Source of the DNA: Pseudochrobactrum sp. sp1633
GTDB lineage: Bacteria; Pseudomonadota; Alphaproteobacteria; Rhizobiales; Rhizobiaceae
Assembly: GCF_030376605.1 (NCBI RefSeq)
Contig: NZ_JARRAE010000001.1
Span: 186,001-250,000, forward strand
Reading direction: 5' to 3'
DNA length: 64,000 nucleotides
Below the pieces are notes generated by a model. That model was not told the origin of the DNA, made no database searches, and was given only the letters and a program-made list of their open reading frames with translations. Both the position numbers and the translations under genes were made by a program. Every line of letters begins with the position of its first letter. Within the stretch, counting starts at the first letter, position 1. Shown here piece after piece: positions 8,095-16,482 of the stretch.

Positions 8095-9369
8095 TTAAAG
8101 CGGCGCTGCAACCACGAGGCTGGCATTCTGACCGCCAAAGCCGAAAGAGTTCGACAGAATGGCGGTAACATTGGCATCCCGTTTTACATTCGGCACCACG
8201 TCAAGCGGAATAGCCGGATCAGGATTGTCGTAATTGATAGTCGGCGGCAGTGTGCCGGTCTGAATGGTCAGCAGCGAGAACACGGCTTCAATCGCACCGG
8301 CAGCAGTCAGCGTATGGCCGATCATCGACTTGTTGGATGAGACCGGGATAGAGCTGATGCGTTCACCGAAGACGGAGGACAGAGTATGATACTCCATCTT
8401 GTCATTTTCCGGTGTCGAGGTGCCGTGGGCGTTAACATAGCTGATATCGTCAATCGTCAGGCCTGCATCGTCGAGTGCTGCGCGGACTGTGGCAATTGCC
8501 GGTGAGGCATCAGGGCTGGAGCGGGTGCGGTGGAAATCATCCGCTTTTTCACCGCAGCCTTTGAGAATGCCAAGAACTTTTGCACCACGGGCGATAGCGC
8601 TTTCCAGCGATTCCATAACCAGAGCGCCGGAGCCTTCAGCCATAGCAAAACCGTCACGGTCTTTGCTGAACGGCTTGGAAGCCTTGTGCGCCGGATCATT
8701 CTGGGTGGACAGAGCTGACAGCAGCGAGAAGCGGATCAGTGCTTCAGCGGAAACAGAACCGTCAGTACCAATGGCCAGAACACGATCGCTCTCGCCACGA
8801 CGGATGGCTTCCACGCCAGACTGAATAGCAGTAGCACCCGATGCACAAGCGGTGGACATCGTCACCGGCAGGCCGCGTGTGCCGAAAATATCCGCCAGAC
8901 GCTCGGCGATGTATCCGAACTGCGTGGTGTTGAATTCATTCATGCGCGGATTGGCGCGGCAGGCTTCCAGCAGCAGCTGATAGCTTGGCTCACCCTGATT
9001 TTTCACCAGTGCATCCAGTGCAAAACGGCTTTTCCAGTCGAGTTCAACCGGAGGTGCGGCCAGAAACAGCGCGCCGCCAAAATCTGAGACAGACAGGCCG
9101 GACTGGGCAATGGCTTCTTCACCGGCGAGACGTGCCAGTTTTTCAGACAGAGCAGATGCGCCAACAGTGCTTTCCGGCAGAAAGTCCACAGTACCGGCAA
9201 TGCGGGTTTTGAGATTGTCGGTCGGGAAGCGGTTGATTTCATGAATGCCGGACTGACCGCTGGTCAGCGCATTCCAGTTATCTTCCTTGCCGGTTCCCAA
9301 CGGGGAAACAACACCGGCACCGGTGATAGCGACTAAAGGACGGCCGAGATGATCGGTAAATTTTGACAT
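8095..9369 (-). CDS. fabF1XL: Beta-ketoacyl-ACP synthase, active (FabF type)
   Basis: A 424-residue condensing enzyme with the complete Cys-His-His triad: Cys175 in STACASG, His315 in NAHGTSTPEND and His352 in KSMIGHTLTAAG. Also present is GFGGQNAS near the C-terminus. In this cluster it should extend the AcpXL-bound chain towards C26-C28. The partner gene just upstream codes for a FabF homologue without the catalytic Cys, so this one probably carries the condensing activity of the pair. The 12-base gap to that gene points to coupled translation. Confidence 0.93.
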   Translation of the reverse strand: MSKFTDHLGRPLVAITGAGVVSPLGTGKEDNWNALTSGQSGIHEINRFPTDNLKTRIAGTVDFLPESTVGASALSEKLARLAGEEAIAQSGLSVSDFGGALFLAAPPVELDWKSRFALDALVKNQGEPSYQLLLEACRANPRMNEFNTTQFGYIAERLADIFGTRGLPVTMSTACASGATAIQSGVEAIRRGESDRVLAIGTDGSVSAEALIRFSLLSALSTQNDPAHKASKPFSKDRDGFAMAEGSGALVMESLESAIARGAKVLGILKGCGEKADDFHRTRSSPDASPAIATVRAALDDAGLTIDDISYVNAHGTSTPENDKMEYHTLSSVFGERISSIPVSSNKSMIGHTLTAAGAIEAVFSLLTIQTGTLPPTINYDNPDPAIPLDVVPNVKRDANVTAILSNSFGFGGQNASLVVAAPL

Positions 9370-9381
9370 GGTGACCTCCGA

Positions 9382-10545
9382 TCAAGCTTTAACAATAATA
9401 GCTGCACCTTCGGAGCGGGTAGCTCCGACGGTCAGTGCTGTGGCGCGGTCAATTGCACCGCTATGTGCTGCTTCATCATGGCTAAGCGGAGCAAAGGCTT
9501 CACCCTTCCAGACGCTGAGGGCAGCCAGCGCGAGAGCCAGAGGGAACTGTGCTTCACGCATATGGCCGAACAAGCCGGATACGCCACGATAATTTGCTTT
9601 TTTAGCGTTCAAGGCTGCTTTTTCTGCGGCTGTCGGCTGATGCGCGCCGGAAGCGCCGGAGACAACAAAGCCGTTATCTTCAATCAGAGCGGAAACAGCT
9701 GCGGTAAGATCTTCCTTAGCGCGGCGGATCTGGCCGCTGGAAATGGAAGCGATTTCACCATAGGCGCGTGCACCACGGGCTTTAGCGTGTTCTGCTTCTT
9801 CGAGCACGAGGAAGATACCGCCGGAACCGGTGATCATGCCGCCGCCTGCCGAGCCTTCACGCGACCAGACCGGAGCCCAGCCGTCGGACTTCAGGAAGCC
9901 GCCGAGTTCATGGCCGAGCAGCATGTCGAAATGTTCCGCATTGTAAGAACCGCCAACGAGCGCATGCGTGCTCTGGCCGGTACGAATGCGGGCTGCTGCG
10001 GTTTCTACTGCGGAAATGCCGGAACCCTCTTCGCCCATGAATGTGCGCGAAGAGCCGGTAACTTTATGAACAATCGAAATATTACCGGCGAGCAGGTTGG
10101 AAAGCTGCGCCAGAAACAGCGTCGGGCGCAATTCTGTCGAGAGCTTTTCATTGAGCATAATACCCGGTTGATTATTACCGCGACCTGCGTCGAGAATTTG
10201 TGTGTCCACGCTGATATCGCGTTCACCACCACCGGCGCTCACGATCATATCCATTGTGGAGCAAAGCGCTTCGTTCTCTTTGATACCGGCATCCTGCAAA
10301 GCAAGACCTGCCGCATAAGTGCCAAGGCGCTGCCATGTTTCCATCTGGCGCTGGTCGGAGCGTTTTGGAATTTGTTGTGACCAGTCAACTTCGCTTAAGG
10401 GGTGAACCGTATAAGGAGCGAAATTCTCTGTATCGAGCTTTGGCTGCGTCTGCGCGCCGTTAAGGGCTGACCAATGGGCTTCCACACCTTCACCCAGAGA
10501 GGTGATGAGGCCGATGCCGGTGATGAGAACTTTTTTGCTGTGCAT
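9382..10545 (-). CDS. fabF2XL: Degenerate FabF-type synthase, likely chain-length-factor-like partner
   Basis: A 387-residue thiolase-fold protein homologous to FabF. The usual nucleophile region is VTGSSRTFMGEEGSG, with no Cys; the first active His motif NAHGTSTP is replaced by SGASGAHQPT, and only a GH remains near the second (GLFGHMREAQ). It therefore should not condense alone. By analogy with the KS/CLF heterodimers of type II polyketide synthases it may pair with the active synthase encoded 12 bases downstream and set chain length; that is inference. It occupies the fabF2XL place of the Rhizobium cluster. Confidence 0.85.
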   Translation of the reverse strand: MHSKKVLITGIGLITSLGEGVEAHWSALNGAQTQPKLDTENFAPYTVHPLSEVDWSQQIPKRSDQRQMETWQRLGTYAAGLALQDAGIKENEALCSTMDMIVSAGGGERDISVDTQILDAGRGNNQPGIMLNEKLSTELRPTLFLAQLSNLLAGNISIVHKVTGSSRTFMGEEGSGISAVETAAARIRTGQSTHALVGGSYNAEHFDMLLGHELGGFLKSDGWAPVWSREGSAGGGMITGSGGIFLVLEEAEHAKARGARAYGEIASISSGQIRRAKEDLTAAVSALIEDNGFVVSGASGAHQPTAAEKAALNAKKANYRGVSGLFGHMREAQFPLALALAALSVWKGEAFAPLSHDEAAHSGAIDRATALTVGATRSEGAAIIVKA

Positions 10546-10699
10546 GAACTGCTCGCTTGATTTCCGGTCGTAATTTACCCGAAGGCAGAATTTTACAGTG
10601 GTATAATTAGGTCAGAGACAGATTTATCCCTGAAACATACTTATCAATGACAAAAGCCGCATCAAGCGGCGATCAATGTTTTGTGATCAATATCACATT

Positions 10700-10767
10700 T
10701 ATAAAGCACTGCGTATTTAAGAAAATACGCGGTTATAAAGCACTGCGTGTTTAAGAAAACACGCGGT
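10700..10767. repeat. Tandem 34-base hairpin repeat with compensatory change
   Basis: Two adjacent 34-base units (10700-10733 and 10734-10767) that differ at only two positions. Each forms an eleven-base stem, ACTGCGTATTT / AAATACGCGGT in the first and ACTGCGTGTTT / AAACACGCGGT in the second, with an AAGA loop. The two differences (10715/10726 against 10749/10760) are the two partners of a single base pair: A-T has become G-C. It lies between acpXL and fabF2XL. Confidence 0.85.
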
Positions 10768-10783
10768 TATATGCCTCTGCCTG

Positions 10784-10825
10784 TAAAAAGACGCGCGGCA
10801 TGGTTTGTTTTCCACACTGCGCGTC
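10784..10825 (-). terminator. Terminator or attenuator after acpXL
   Basis: Stem GACGCGC / GCGCGTC (10790-10796 and 10819-10825) with inner TGG/CCA pairing; on the minus strand the stem is followed by TTTTTAC. It lies 14 bases past the acpXL stop. Partial termination here would give more acyl carrier than synthase, as is common for ACP genes. Confidence 0.65.
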
Positions 10826-10838
10826 AATTTAACTTAAA

Positions 10839-11120
10839 TTATGCCTGCTTGGCAGCGACGAGTTCGTCGATTTTGGCGCAGAGATTCTTCAGAACGAAGT
10901 AAGCTTCAGTATCGGCTTTGCCTTCGTTTACTTCCTGAGTCCACTGTTCCAGAGGAATCTTGATGCCGAAAGCTTTATCAATCGCGAAAACGATATCGAG
11001 GAAATCGAGGCTATCGATGCCCAGATCGTCGATTGTGTGGCTTTCAGGGGTAATGGAAGCGCGGTCAATTTCGCTGGTTTCAGCAATAATATCAGCTACT
11101 TTGTCAAATGTTGAGGACAA
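10839..11120 (-). CDS. acpXL: Acyl carrier protein for very-long-chain fatty acids
   Basis: A 93-residue acyl carrier protein, longer than housekeeping AcpP (about 78). Ser37 in GIDSLDFLD is the 4'-phosphopantetheine site. The sequence start [14 protein letters not shown] and the [12 protein letters not shown] insert are typical of rhizobial AcpXL, which carries the C28 chain that lpxXL hands to lipid A. First gene of the minus-strand cluster; a terminator-like hairpin and a repeat separate it from the synthase genes. Confidence 0.95.
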   Translation of the reverse strand: MSSTFDKVADIIAETSEIDRASITPESHTIDDLGIDSLDFLDIVFAIDKAFGIKIPLEQWTQEVNEGKADTEAYFVLKNLCAKIDELVAAKQA

Positions 11121-11492
11121 TTTGAAAATCCTTGTATCAGGCCCGAACCAGCAGGCAACGTTGTTTAATCAGGGCGTGTCTAGCGTTTTTCGCTCAAAAG
11201 GGAAAGATATATTCCCCTTCAGAGTAAGACCCTGAGAATATGAAGATCATCCGCTTATACCATTTTGCAACAGCAAGGCATAAAAACGGTGATCAATTTG
11301 AATATAGACATATTCTGAAACCCCTTACGCAGTTTTCAGAATATGCTCTGACTGATCTTTCATATTGCGCATCTTTATGAAGAAATCAGCAAGAGTTTGG
11401 CGATTTACAATAAATTTGTAAATCTGCGCAGGAATCACGAATGCTTTTGAAGCATCATTTCTTCGCGGCATTACAGATAAGTATGGTGAAAT
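11121..11492. other. Intergenic stretch between acpXL and the AEC transporter
   Basis: About 370 bases between divergent genes; it must hold both promoters, which I cannot place. The only structure is a hairpin at 11309-11345, stem CATATTCTGAAA / TTTCAGAATATG with a 13-base loop. Confidence 0.5.
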
Positions 11493-12449
11493 ATGGGTCT
11501 CGCGGCCACGATTACAATTATCTTCAGCATCATTATGCTTGGCTACATATTTGCAAGGCTGAAGATATTAAGCGATGTGACCGGTGACGGCCTTGCTGAT
11601 TTTGTTTTTGTGGTGTCTACGCCGCTGCTGCTTTTCCGCACCATGATCACAGCCGATTTTCAGTCGAGCAATCCGTGGGAACTGTGGCTGGTCTATTTTA
11701 CCGGCGTGATTGTTGCATGGACTGCTGCGCATTGCGGCATCCGCTTTATGTTCGGCCGCGACCGGCGGGCAGGCGTGGTGGCCGGTGTCACCGGTGCTTT
11801 CTCCAATCTGGTCTTTCTCGGCATGCCGCTGATGCTCGGTGTTTACGGGCAGGCGGGGCTGGTGATTATCTCGCTGATTATCAGCATTCACATGCCTCTG
11901 ATGATGGCCGCATCGCTGATGCTGAACGAATGGGCATTGCGCAAAGACGGCATCATCAGCGGTGAAACCAGCCGTTATGATACAGTGGTTAAATTTATCA
12001 CATCTCTACTGCGTAATCCGCTGGTCATCGGCATTCTTGCGGGCTGGCTGGTACGTCTTTCAGGTTTTTCCATTCCGCAATTGCCGATGCAGCTGATTTC
12101 GATGCTGGCAGATGTCTCAGGGCCTTTGGCGCTGTTTGCAATGGGTATGGGTCTGAAGAAATTTGGCATTTCCGGCAATGTTATTGCCGCCGGTGTGAAT
12201 GCGTCTTTTAAGCTGATGCTGATGCCTGCTGTGGTTTTCGCTATGGCATGGCTGGTTGGGCTGCCGCCTTTAACGGCCAAGGTTGCGATTACCGCTGCGG
12301 CACTGCCGTCGGGTGTTAATTCTTATCTGATTGCCACGCGATTCGGTGTGGGACAGGGACTGTCATCAACCTCGATGGTGCTGGCTACGGCCGCTTCTGC
12401 TCTGACGCTGGCAATGTGGATCGCTCTGGCACAGGCAGTTTGGGGCTGA
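11493..12449 (+). CDS. AEC-family (auxin efflux carrier-like) permease
   Basis: A 318-residue integral membrane protein with about ten hydrophobic segments in two five-helix halves, the layout of the AEC transporters (malonate, malate or amino-acid-type carriers). Hydrophobic segments appear from residue 3 to the C-terminus, with the repeat junction near residues 145-165. The opening MGLAATITIIFSIIMLGYIFARL and the late TAAALPSGVNSYLIA segment fit the family. The substrate is unknown. It lies upstream of gabD on the same strand with a gap of 115 bases and may or may not share its transcript. Confidence 0.85.
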   Translation: MGLAATITIIFSIIMLGYIFARLKILSDVTGDGLADFVFVVSTPLLLFRTMITADFQSSNPWELWLVYFTGVIVAWTAAHCGIRFMFGRDRRAGVVAGVTGAFSNLVFLGMPLMLGVYGQAGLVIISLIISIHMPLMMAASLMLNEWALRKDGIISGETSRYDTVVKFITSLLRNPLVIGILAGWLVRLSGFSIPQLPMQLISMLADVSGPLALFAMGMGLKKFGISGNVIAAGVNASFKLMLMPAVVFAMAWLVGLPPLTAKVAITAAALPSGVNSYLIATRFGVGQGLSSTSMVLATAASALTLAMWIALAQAVWG

Positions 12450-12564
12450 GGCGCTTTTTCGCGCTGATCTCTTGACATTGCCCGTGCCAAAGCTCTTGAT
12501 CTGACAGGGAAACAAGCATGCAGTTATGAGGAAAATTGCATGTATTGTCGTGAGGAGAGAAGTT

Positions 12565-14022
12565 ATGAATGCGAATACCAGCCGGTTTATCAAACAGGCT
12601 AATCTGATTAATGGTCAGTGGGTTGCTGCGGATAGCAAGGCGACTATCGATGTGATTAATCCGGCGACAAATAAAATTATCGGCACAATACCAAAATCCG
12701 GCAAGGCAGAGACTGCGCGCGCGATTGAAGCCGCTGCACAAGCCTTTAAAACGTGGCGCAAGACCACGGCCAATGAGCGCTCGCAAAAAATGCGCAAATT
12801 GCATGATCTGATACTGGCTAATCAGGATGCACTGGCTGAAGTGCTGACACTGGAGCAGGGCAAATCCCTGACGGAAGCCAAAGGCGAAGTGGCAAGCTCT
12901 GCGGCCTATATTCTGTGGTATGCGGAAGAGGCACGACGCATGTATGGCGATGTGGTGCCGTCTCCTTGGGCAGACCGTCGCATTATGGTGACCAAAGAGC
13001 CGGTGGGTGTTGTAGCGGCGATCACGCCGTGGAACTTCCCGTCTTCCATGCTGGCACGCAAAATCGGTCCTGCACTGGCAACCGGCTGCACCGTGGTGGT
13101 GAAACCGGCAACGCAGACACCATATTCCGGTCTGGCATGGGGTGTGCTGTGTGAAGAAGCCGGTATTCCGGCAGGTGTGGTCAATATTCTCACCGGTTCT
13201 GCCAGTGAAATCGGTGGCGAACTGACCCGCAATCCGCAGATTGCCAAGCTGACCTTCACCGGATCGACGGAAATCGGCAAGCTCCTGATGAAGCAGACTG
13301 CCGGTACAGTCAAAAAAGTGTCGATGGAACTTGGCGGTAATGCGCCGTTTATCGTCTTTGATGATGCTGATCTGGATCGTGCGGTTGCGGGTGCGATTGC
13401 CGCCAAATTCCGTAATTCCGGCCAAACTTGCGTCTGCACCAACCGGTTTTTCGTGCAGTCCAAAATCTATAACCGCTTTGTTGAGAAATTCACGGAAGCT
13501 GTGGAGCAACTTAAAGTCGGTAACGGGTTGGATGCCGGTACCCAGCAGGGCCCGCTGATTGATATGAATGCGGTAGAGAAAGTTGAAGAATTTATCGCCG
13601 ATGCTGAGAAAAAAGGCGGACGGATTGTCACCGGTGGTAAGCGACATGCACTGGGTGGTTCTTATTTCGAGCCGACCGTGATTGCCGATGCCAAGCCGCG
13701 TATGCGTTTCACCAAGGAAGAAATTTTCGGCCCCGTTGCACCGGTTTATAAATTCAAGACCGAAGAAGAAGTGATCGAGCAGGCCAACAATACCGAATAT
13801 GGCCTCGCTTGTTATTTCTACACGCAGGATCTTGGCCGCGCCTTCCGCGTGATGGAAGGCCTGAAATATGGTCTGGTTGGCGTGAATGAAGGTCTGATTT
13901 CTACCGTTGAGGCTCCGTTCGGAGGCTTAAAGGAATCAGGACTTGGCAAAGAGGGCGGGCATCAGGGCATTGAGGATTATCTCGACACCAAATATGTCTG
14001 TATCGGCGGTTTAGGCCTGTAA
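12565..14022 (+). CDS. gabD: NAD(P)-dependent succinate-semialdehyde dehydrogenase
   Basis: A 485-residue aldehyde dehydrogenase. The cofactor segment TPWNFPSSMLARK, the general base Glu in VSMELGGNAP and the catalytic Cys in NSGQTCVCTNR are present; the double-Cys (TCVC) loop and PFGGLKESGLGKEGG near the end are typical of GabD. It oxidises succinate semialdehyde to succinate, the last step of GABA breakdown. The frame is open from 12526, but AGGAGAGA lies six bases before the ATG at 12565, and the protein then begins as its relatives do. No gabT is nearby. A close relative such as a glutarate-semialdehyde enzyme is possible. Confidence 0.9.
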   Translation: MNANTSRFIKQANLINGQWVAADSKATIDVINPATNKIIGTIPKSGKAETARAIEAAAQAFKTWRKTTANERSQKMRKLHDLILANQDALAEVLTLEQGKSLTEAKGEVASSAAYILWYAEEARRMYGDVVPSPWADRRIMVTKEPVGVVAAITPWNFPSSMLARKIGPALATGCTVVVKPATQTPYSGLAWGVLCEEAGIPAGVVNILTGSASEIGGELTRNPQIAKLTFTGSTEIGKLLMKQTAGTVKKVSMELGGNAPFIVFDDADLDRAVAGAIAAKFRNSGQTCVCTNRFFVQSKIYNRFVEKFTEAVEQLKVGNGLDAGTQQGPLIDMNAVEKVEEFIADAEKKGGRIVTGGKRHALGGSYFEPTVIADAKPRMRFTKEEIFGPVAPVYKFKTEEEVIEQANNTEYGLACYFYTQDLGRAFRVMEGLKYGLVGVNEGLISTVEAPFGGLKESGLGKEGGHQGIEDYLDTKYVCIGGLGL

Positions 14023-14371
14023 GCCTGACAGCTTTTTGCATTATACGGATGGCATCTATGATTGTTGCCATCCGGTTTTCGCCTGAAATCTTTAGCAGCT
14101 ATGGAACTTCTTATTCTCCGTCCTATCTTATGATTGCTGTCCGGCGATTTTATAAAAACACTTATTTAGCGTAGTTTTTTAAAGTGCTTTATAAAGATGC
14201 TGCCGGTGTTTTTTAATGCTTTTGGAATGCTCAGGCGGTTTTTTCAGAGAATTGTCATAATAGATGCGGAGTGTGGGGTTATAGAGCCCGCATCAACAGG
14301 CATCTTATGGTAAAGCTTGCTTTGACGCTGTCAGACATGCCGGTTCGTAAACCTGTGAAAAAGGGACTTTT
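14023..14371. other. Intergenic stretch upstream of the phosphonate-type pair
   Basis: About 350 bases with the gabD terminator at 14046-14079. I looked for a Pho box before the DUF1045 gene and found none that is convincing. Confidence 0.5.
14046..14079 (+). terminator. Terminator of gabD
   Basis: Stem CGGATGGCA / TGCCATCCG with an eleven-base loop and GTTTTC after it, 24 bases past the gabD stop. Confidence 0.7.
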
Positions 14372-15142
14372 ATGCGATACGGAATTTATTTCACACCATC
14401 TGCTCATGATCCGCTGCTGCGGGTGGCTGCAAACTGGCTTGGTCGTAATGCCTTTAATGGTATGGTTGTGCGCACGCCGGTGATTGGTTCCGTTAGTCCT
14501 GAAGAGGTCAGTGTACTGACCGAAGAGCCGCGGCGCTATGGTTTCCACGCGACACTAAAAGCGCCGTTCCGTCTGCATGAAGATTACGAGGAGCATCATC
14601 TGCTCTCCTGCATGATGCATTTCGCCTCCGGCTATCAGGCTGTGGAGCTGCCGCCGCTTAAAGTGGCGCAGATCGGACCTTTCTTTGCGCTGGTGCCGTC
14701 AGAGCCTTGCGCGGAGCTTCAGCAACTCGCCAATGATGTGGTGGTACATTTCGAGCGTTTCCGCGCGCCTCTTAACGCGCAGGAACTGGCTAAACGTAAG
14801 CCGGAAAAGATGGATGCTATCCACCGTGCCAATCTCGACCAGTGGGGCTATCCTTATGTGTTCGGGCAGTTTCGCTTTCATATGACGCTGACCGGCGCGG
14901 TACCTGAGGAGAAGCAGGCGCATGTTCGCAATGTGCTGGAAGAGTTTTTCGCGCCGGTGCTGAACGAGCCTGTCAAAATTAACAATCTGGCTCTGTTTAC
15001 TGAAGCCGAAGCGGGTGCAGCTTTTGAGGTGCACTCATTGCACCCCTTTACAGGCAAGCCGGTTCCGGCAAAGAATGTGGCTTCAGAATTAGATGAACCA
15101 GAGAGCAAATCAGAAAAGCAACTGACGTCTGTCGGCGGTTGA
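14372..15142 (+). CDS. DUF1045 protein, 2H-phosphoesterase-like, phosphonate-associated
   Basis: A 256-residue protein of the DUF1045 family, which elsewhere sits in C-P lyase operons. Two HxT motifs, His59-x-Thr61 (FHAT) and His170-x-Thr172 (FHMT), are the catalytic signature of the 2H phosphoesterase fold, so it probably opens or closes a cyclic phosphate or acts on a related ester. AGGGA precedes the ATG. It is ten bases upstream of phnM, and the two surely share a transcript. The C-terminal 20 residues are polar and poorly conserved in appearance. Confidence 0.88.
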   Translation: MRYGIYFTPSAHDPLLRVAANWLGRNAFNGMVVRTPVIGSVSPEEVSVLTEEPRRYGFHATLKAPFRLHEDYEEHHLLSCMMHFASGYQAVELPPLKVAQIGPFFALVPSEPCAELQQLANDVVVHFERFRAPLNAQELAKRKPEKMDAIHRANLDQWGYPYVFGQFRFHMTLTGAVPEEKQAHVRNVLEEFFAPVLNEPVKINNLALFTEAEAGAAFEVHSLHPFTGKPVPAKNVASELDEPESKSEKQLTSVGG

Positions 15143-15152
15143 ATAGGATTTC

Positions 15153-16328
15153 ATGTTAAAAGATACGATGTCTGTTCCCGATAAAGCCATGCTGACTGAA
15201 ACAATCCTGACCAATGCGCGAATTGTGCTTCCTGATGAAATCATCAATGGCACTGTTGTGATGCGCGGCGGAAAGATTACTGCGATTGATTCCGGAAAAT
15301 CGGCAGTTGGTAAGGATATGGAAGGGGATTATCTGATCCCCGGTCTGGTGGAGCTGCATACGGATCATCTGGAAGGCCATTATGCGCCGCGCCCGAAAGT
15401 ACGCTGGAACCCGCTGGCGGCAATTCAGGCGCATGATGCACAGATCGCCGCTTCAGGGATTACCACGGTTTTTGATGCGTTGCGCGTTGGTCATGACGGT
15501 GAATGTGAAGTTGTGATTGATGACATGCTATTGCTGGCCGATGCCTTACAGGCAGCGCAAACCAGTGGCCGCTTACGGGCAGAGCATTATCTGCATCTGC
15601 GTTGCGAAGTTTCTTCCAATGATTGTATGAGTGCGTTTGAGCAGTTGCGCGGCGCATCAGGTGTGCGTCTTGCATCCCTGATGGACCATGCACCGGGGCA
15701 GCGCCAGTTTCCGGATATGGAATCCTACCGCATCTATTTTATGCGTAAGAACAAAGTCAGTGAGGACGATTATCAGGCCTATTGTGATCGTCGTGTTGGT
15801 GAATCGCAGCGCAATTCTGCGAAGAACCGTGCACTGATTGCTGATTATTGCCATGCAAACGGCATTATGCTGGCCAGCCATGATGATGCGACGGAAGCGC
15901 ATGTGGATGAATCTGTAGCGCATGGTGTTTCAGTTGCGGAGTTTCCGACAACGGTCGCAGCTGCGGCGGCGTCTCATGCCAATGGTATCGGTGTGATGAT
16001 GGGCGGGCCGAATGTGGTGCGCGGCGGCTCTCACTCCGGCAACGTCTCTGCATTGGAGCTGGCCGAAAAAGGCTATCTGGATATTATCTCTTCGGATTAT
16101 ATCCCTTTCAGCATGCTGCAGGGCGCTTTCAATCTTGCACATGTGGTGGAACATATTGATCTGCCGCAGGCTATCCGCATGGTCAGCACCAATCCGGCAA
16201 AAGCTGTCGGTATGACAGATCGCGGCTCAATCGCAGAAGGTCTGCGTGCTGATCTCGTGCGCGTTCATGCCATTGACGATGTGCCGGTGGTACGTTCAGT
16301 CTGGCGATCCGGCACCAGAGTCAGCTAA
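15153..16328 (+). CDS. phnM: Ribose 1-methylphosphonate 5-triphosphate diphosphohydrolase
   Basis: A 391-residue amidohydrolase-superfamily enzyme. In the C-P lyase pathway PhnM removes pyrophosphate from alpha-D-ribose 1-methylphosphonate 5-triphosphate before the PhnJ radical step. Family marks: the metal-binding LHTDHLEGH, MDHAPGQRQF, LASHDDAT, the glycine-rich GGPNVVRGGSHSGN and SSDYIP. AGGATT precedes the ATG. None of the other C-P lyase genes (phnG to phnL, phnN) is in the window, so this enzyme and its DUF1045 partner are split from the core complex, or the rest lies elsewhere. Confidence 0.92.
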   Translation: MLKDTMSVPDKAMLTETILTNARIVLPDEIINGTVVMRGGKITAIDSGKSAVGKDMEGDYLIPGLVELHTDHLEGHYAPRPKVRWNPLAAIQAHDAQIAASGITTVFDALRVGHDGECEVVIDDMLLLADALQAAQTSGRLRAEHYLHLRCEVSSNDCMSAFEQLRGASGVRLASLMDHAPGQRQFPDMESYRIYFMRKNKVSEDDYQAYCDRRVGESQRNSAKNRALIADYCHANGIMLASHDDATEAHVDESVAHGVSVAEFPTTVAAAAASHANGIGVMMGGPNVVRGGSHSGNVSALELAEKGYLDIISSDYIPFSMLQGAFNLAHVVEHIDLPQAIRMVSTNPAKAVGMTDRGSIAEGLRADLVRVHAIDDVPVVRSVWRSGTRVS

Positions 16329-16342
16329 ATCTGCCCTCTGGT

Positions 16343-16428
16343 GGCCTGCAAATTGCACCTTTTTGCACTTCCGGTGCTCACGTACTATAAGTACGCTGCG
16401 CTCCGGTTGTCAAAAGGCACAATTTTCG
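16343..16428. repeat. Imperfect palindromic intergenic repeat, copy B
   Basis: An 86-base relative of the element at 3624-3707, with the same order of blocks: GCAAAT at the left, CTTCCGGTGCTCACGTAC, AAGTACGCT, and ACAATTTTCG at the right. It lies between the convergent phnM and dusA genes and could end transcription from both sides. Confidence 0.65.
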
Positions 16429-16482
16429 ACTCACCATAAGCCAGATTAGGTCTGCGCTTTATATTTGCAGAATAGTTGAAAA

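Noticed and set aside
12472-12500. Sigma-70 promoter for gabD from TTGACA
   Set aside because: A perfect -35 hexamer is present at 12472-12477, but no acceptable -10 lies 16-18 bases on.
12385-13647. A 420-codon minus-strand frame over gabD
   Set aside because: Its protein is rich in His, Cys, Arg and Asn as expected from reverse reading of a codon-biased gene; gabD is complete and has a good ribosome site.
14023-14371. Pho box before the DUF1045-phnM pair
   Set aside because: CTGTCA occurs at 14328-14333, but the second half-site at the required spacing is absent.
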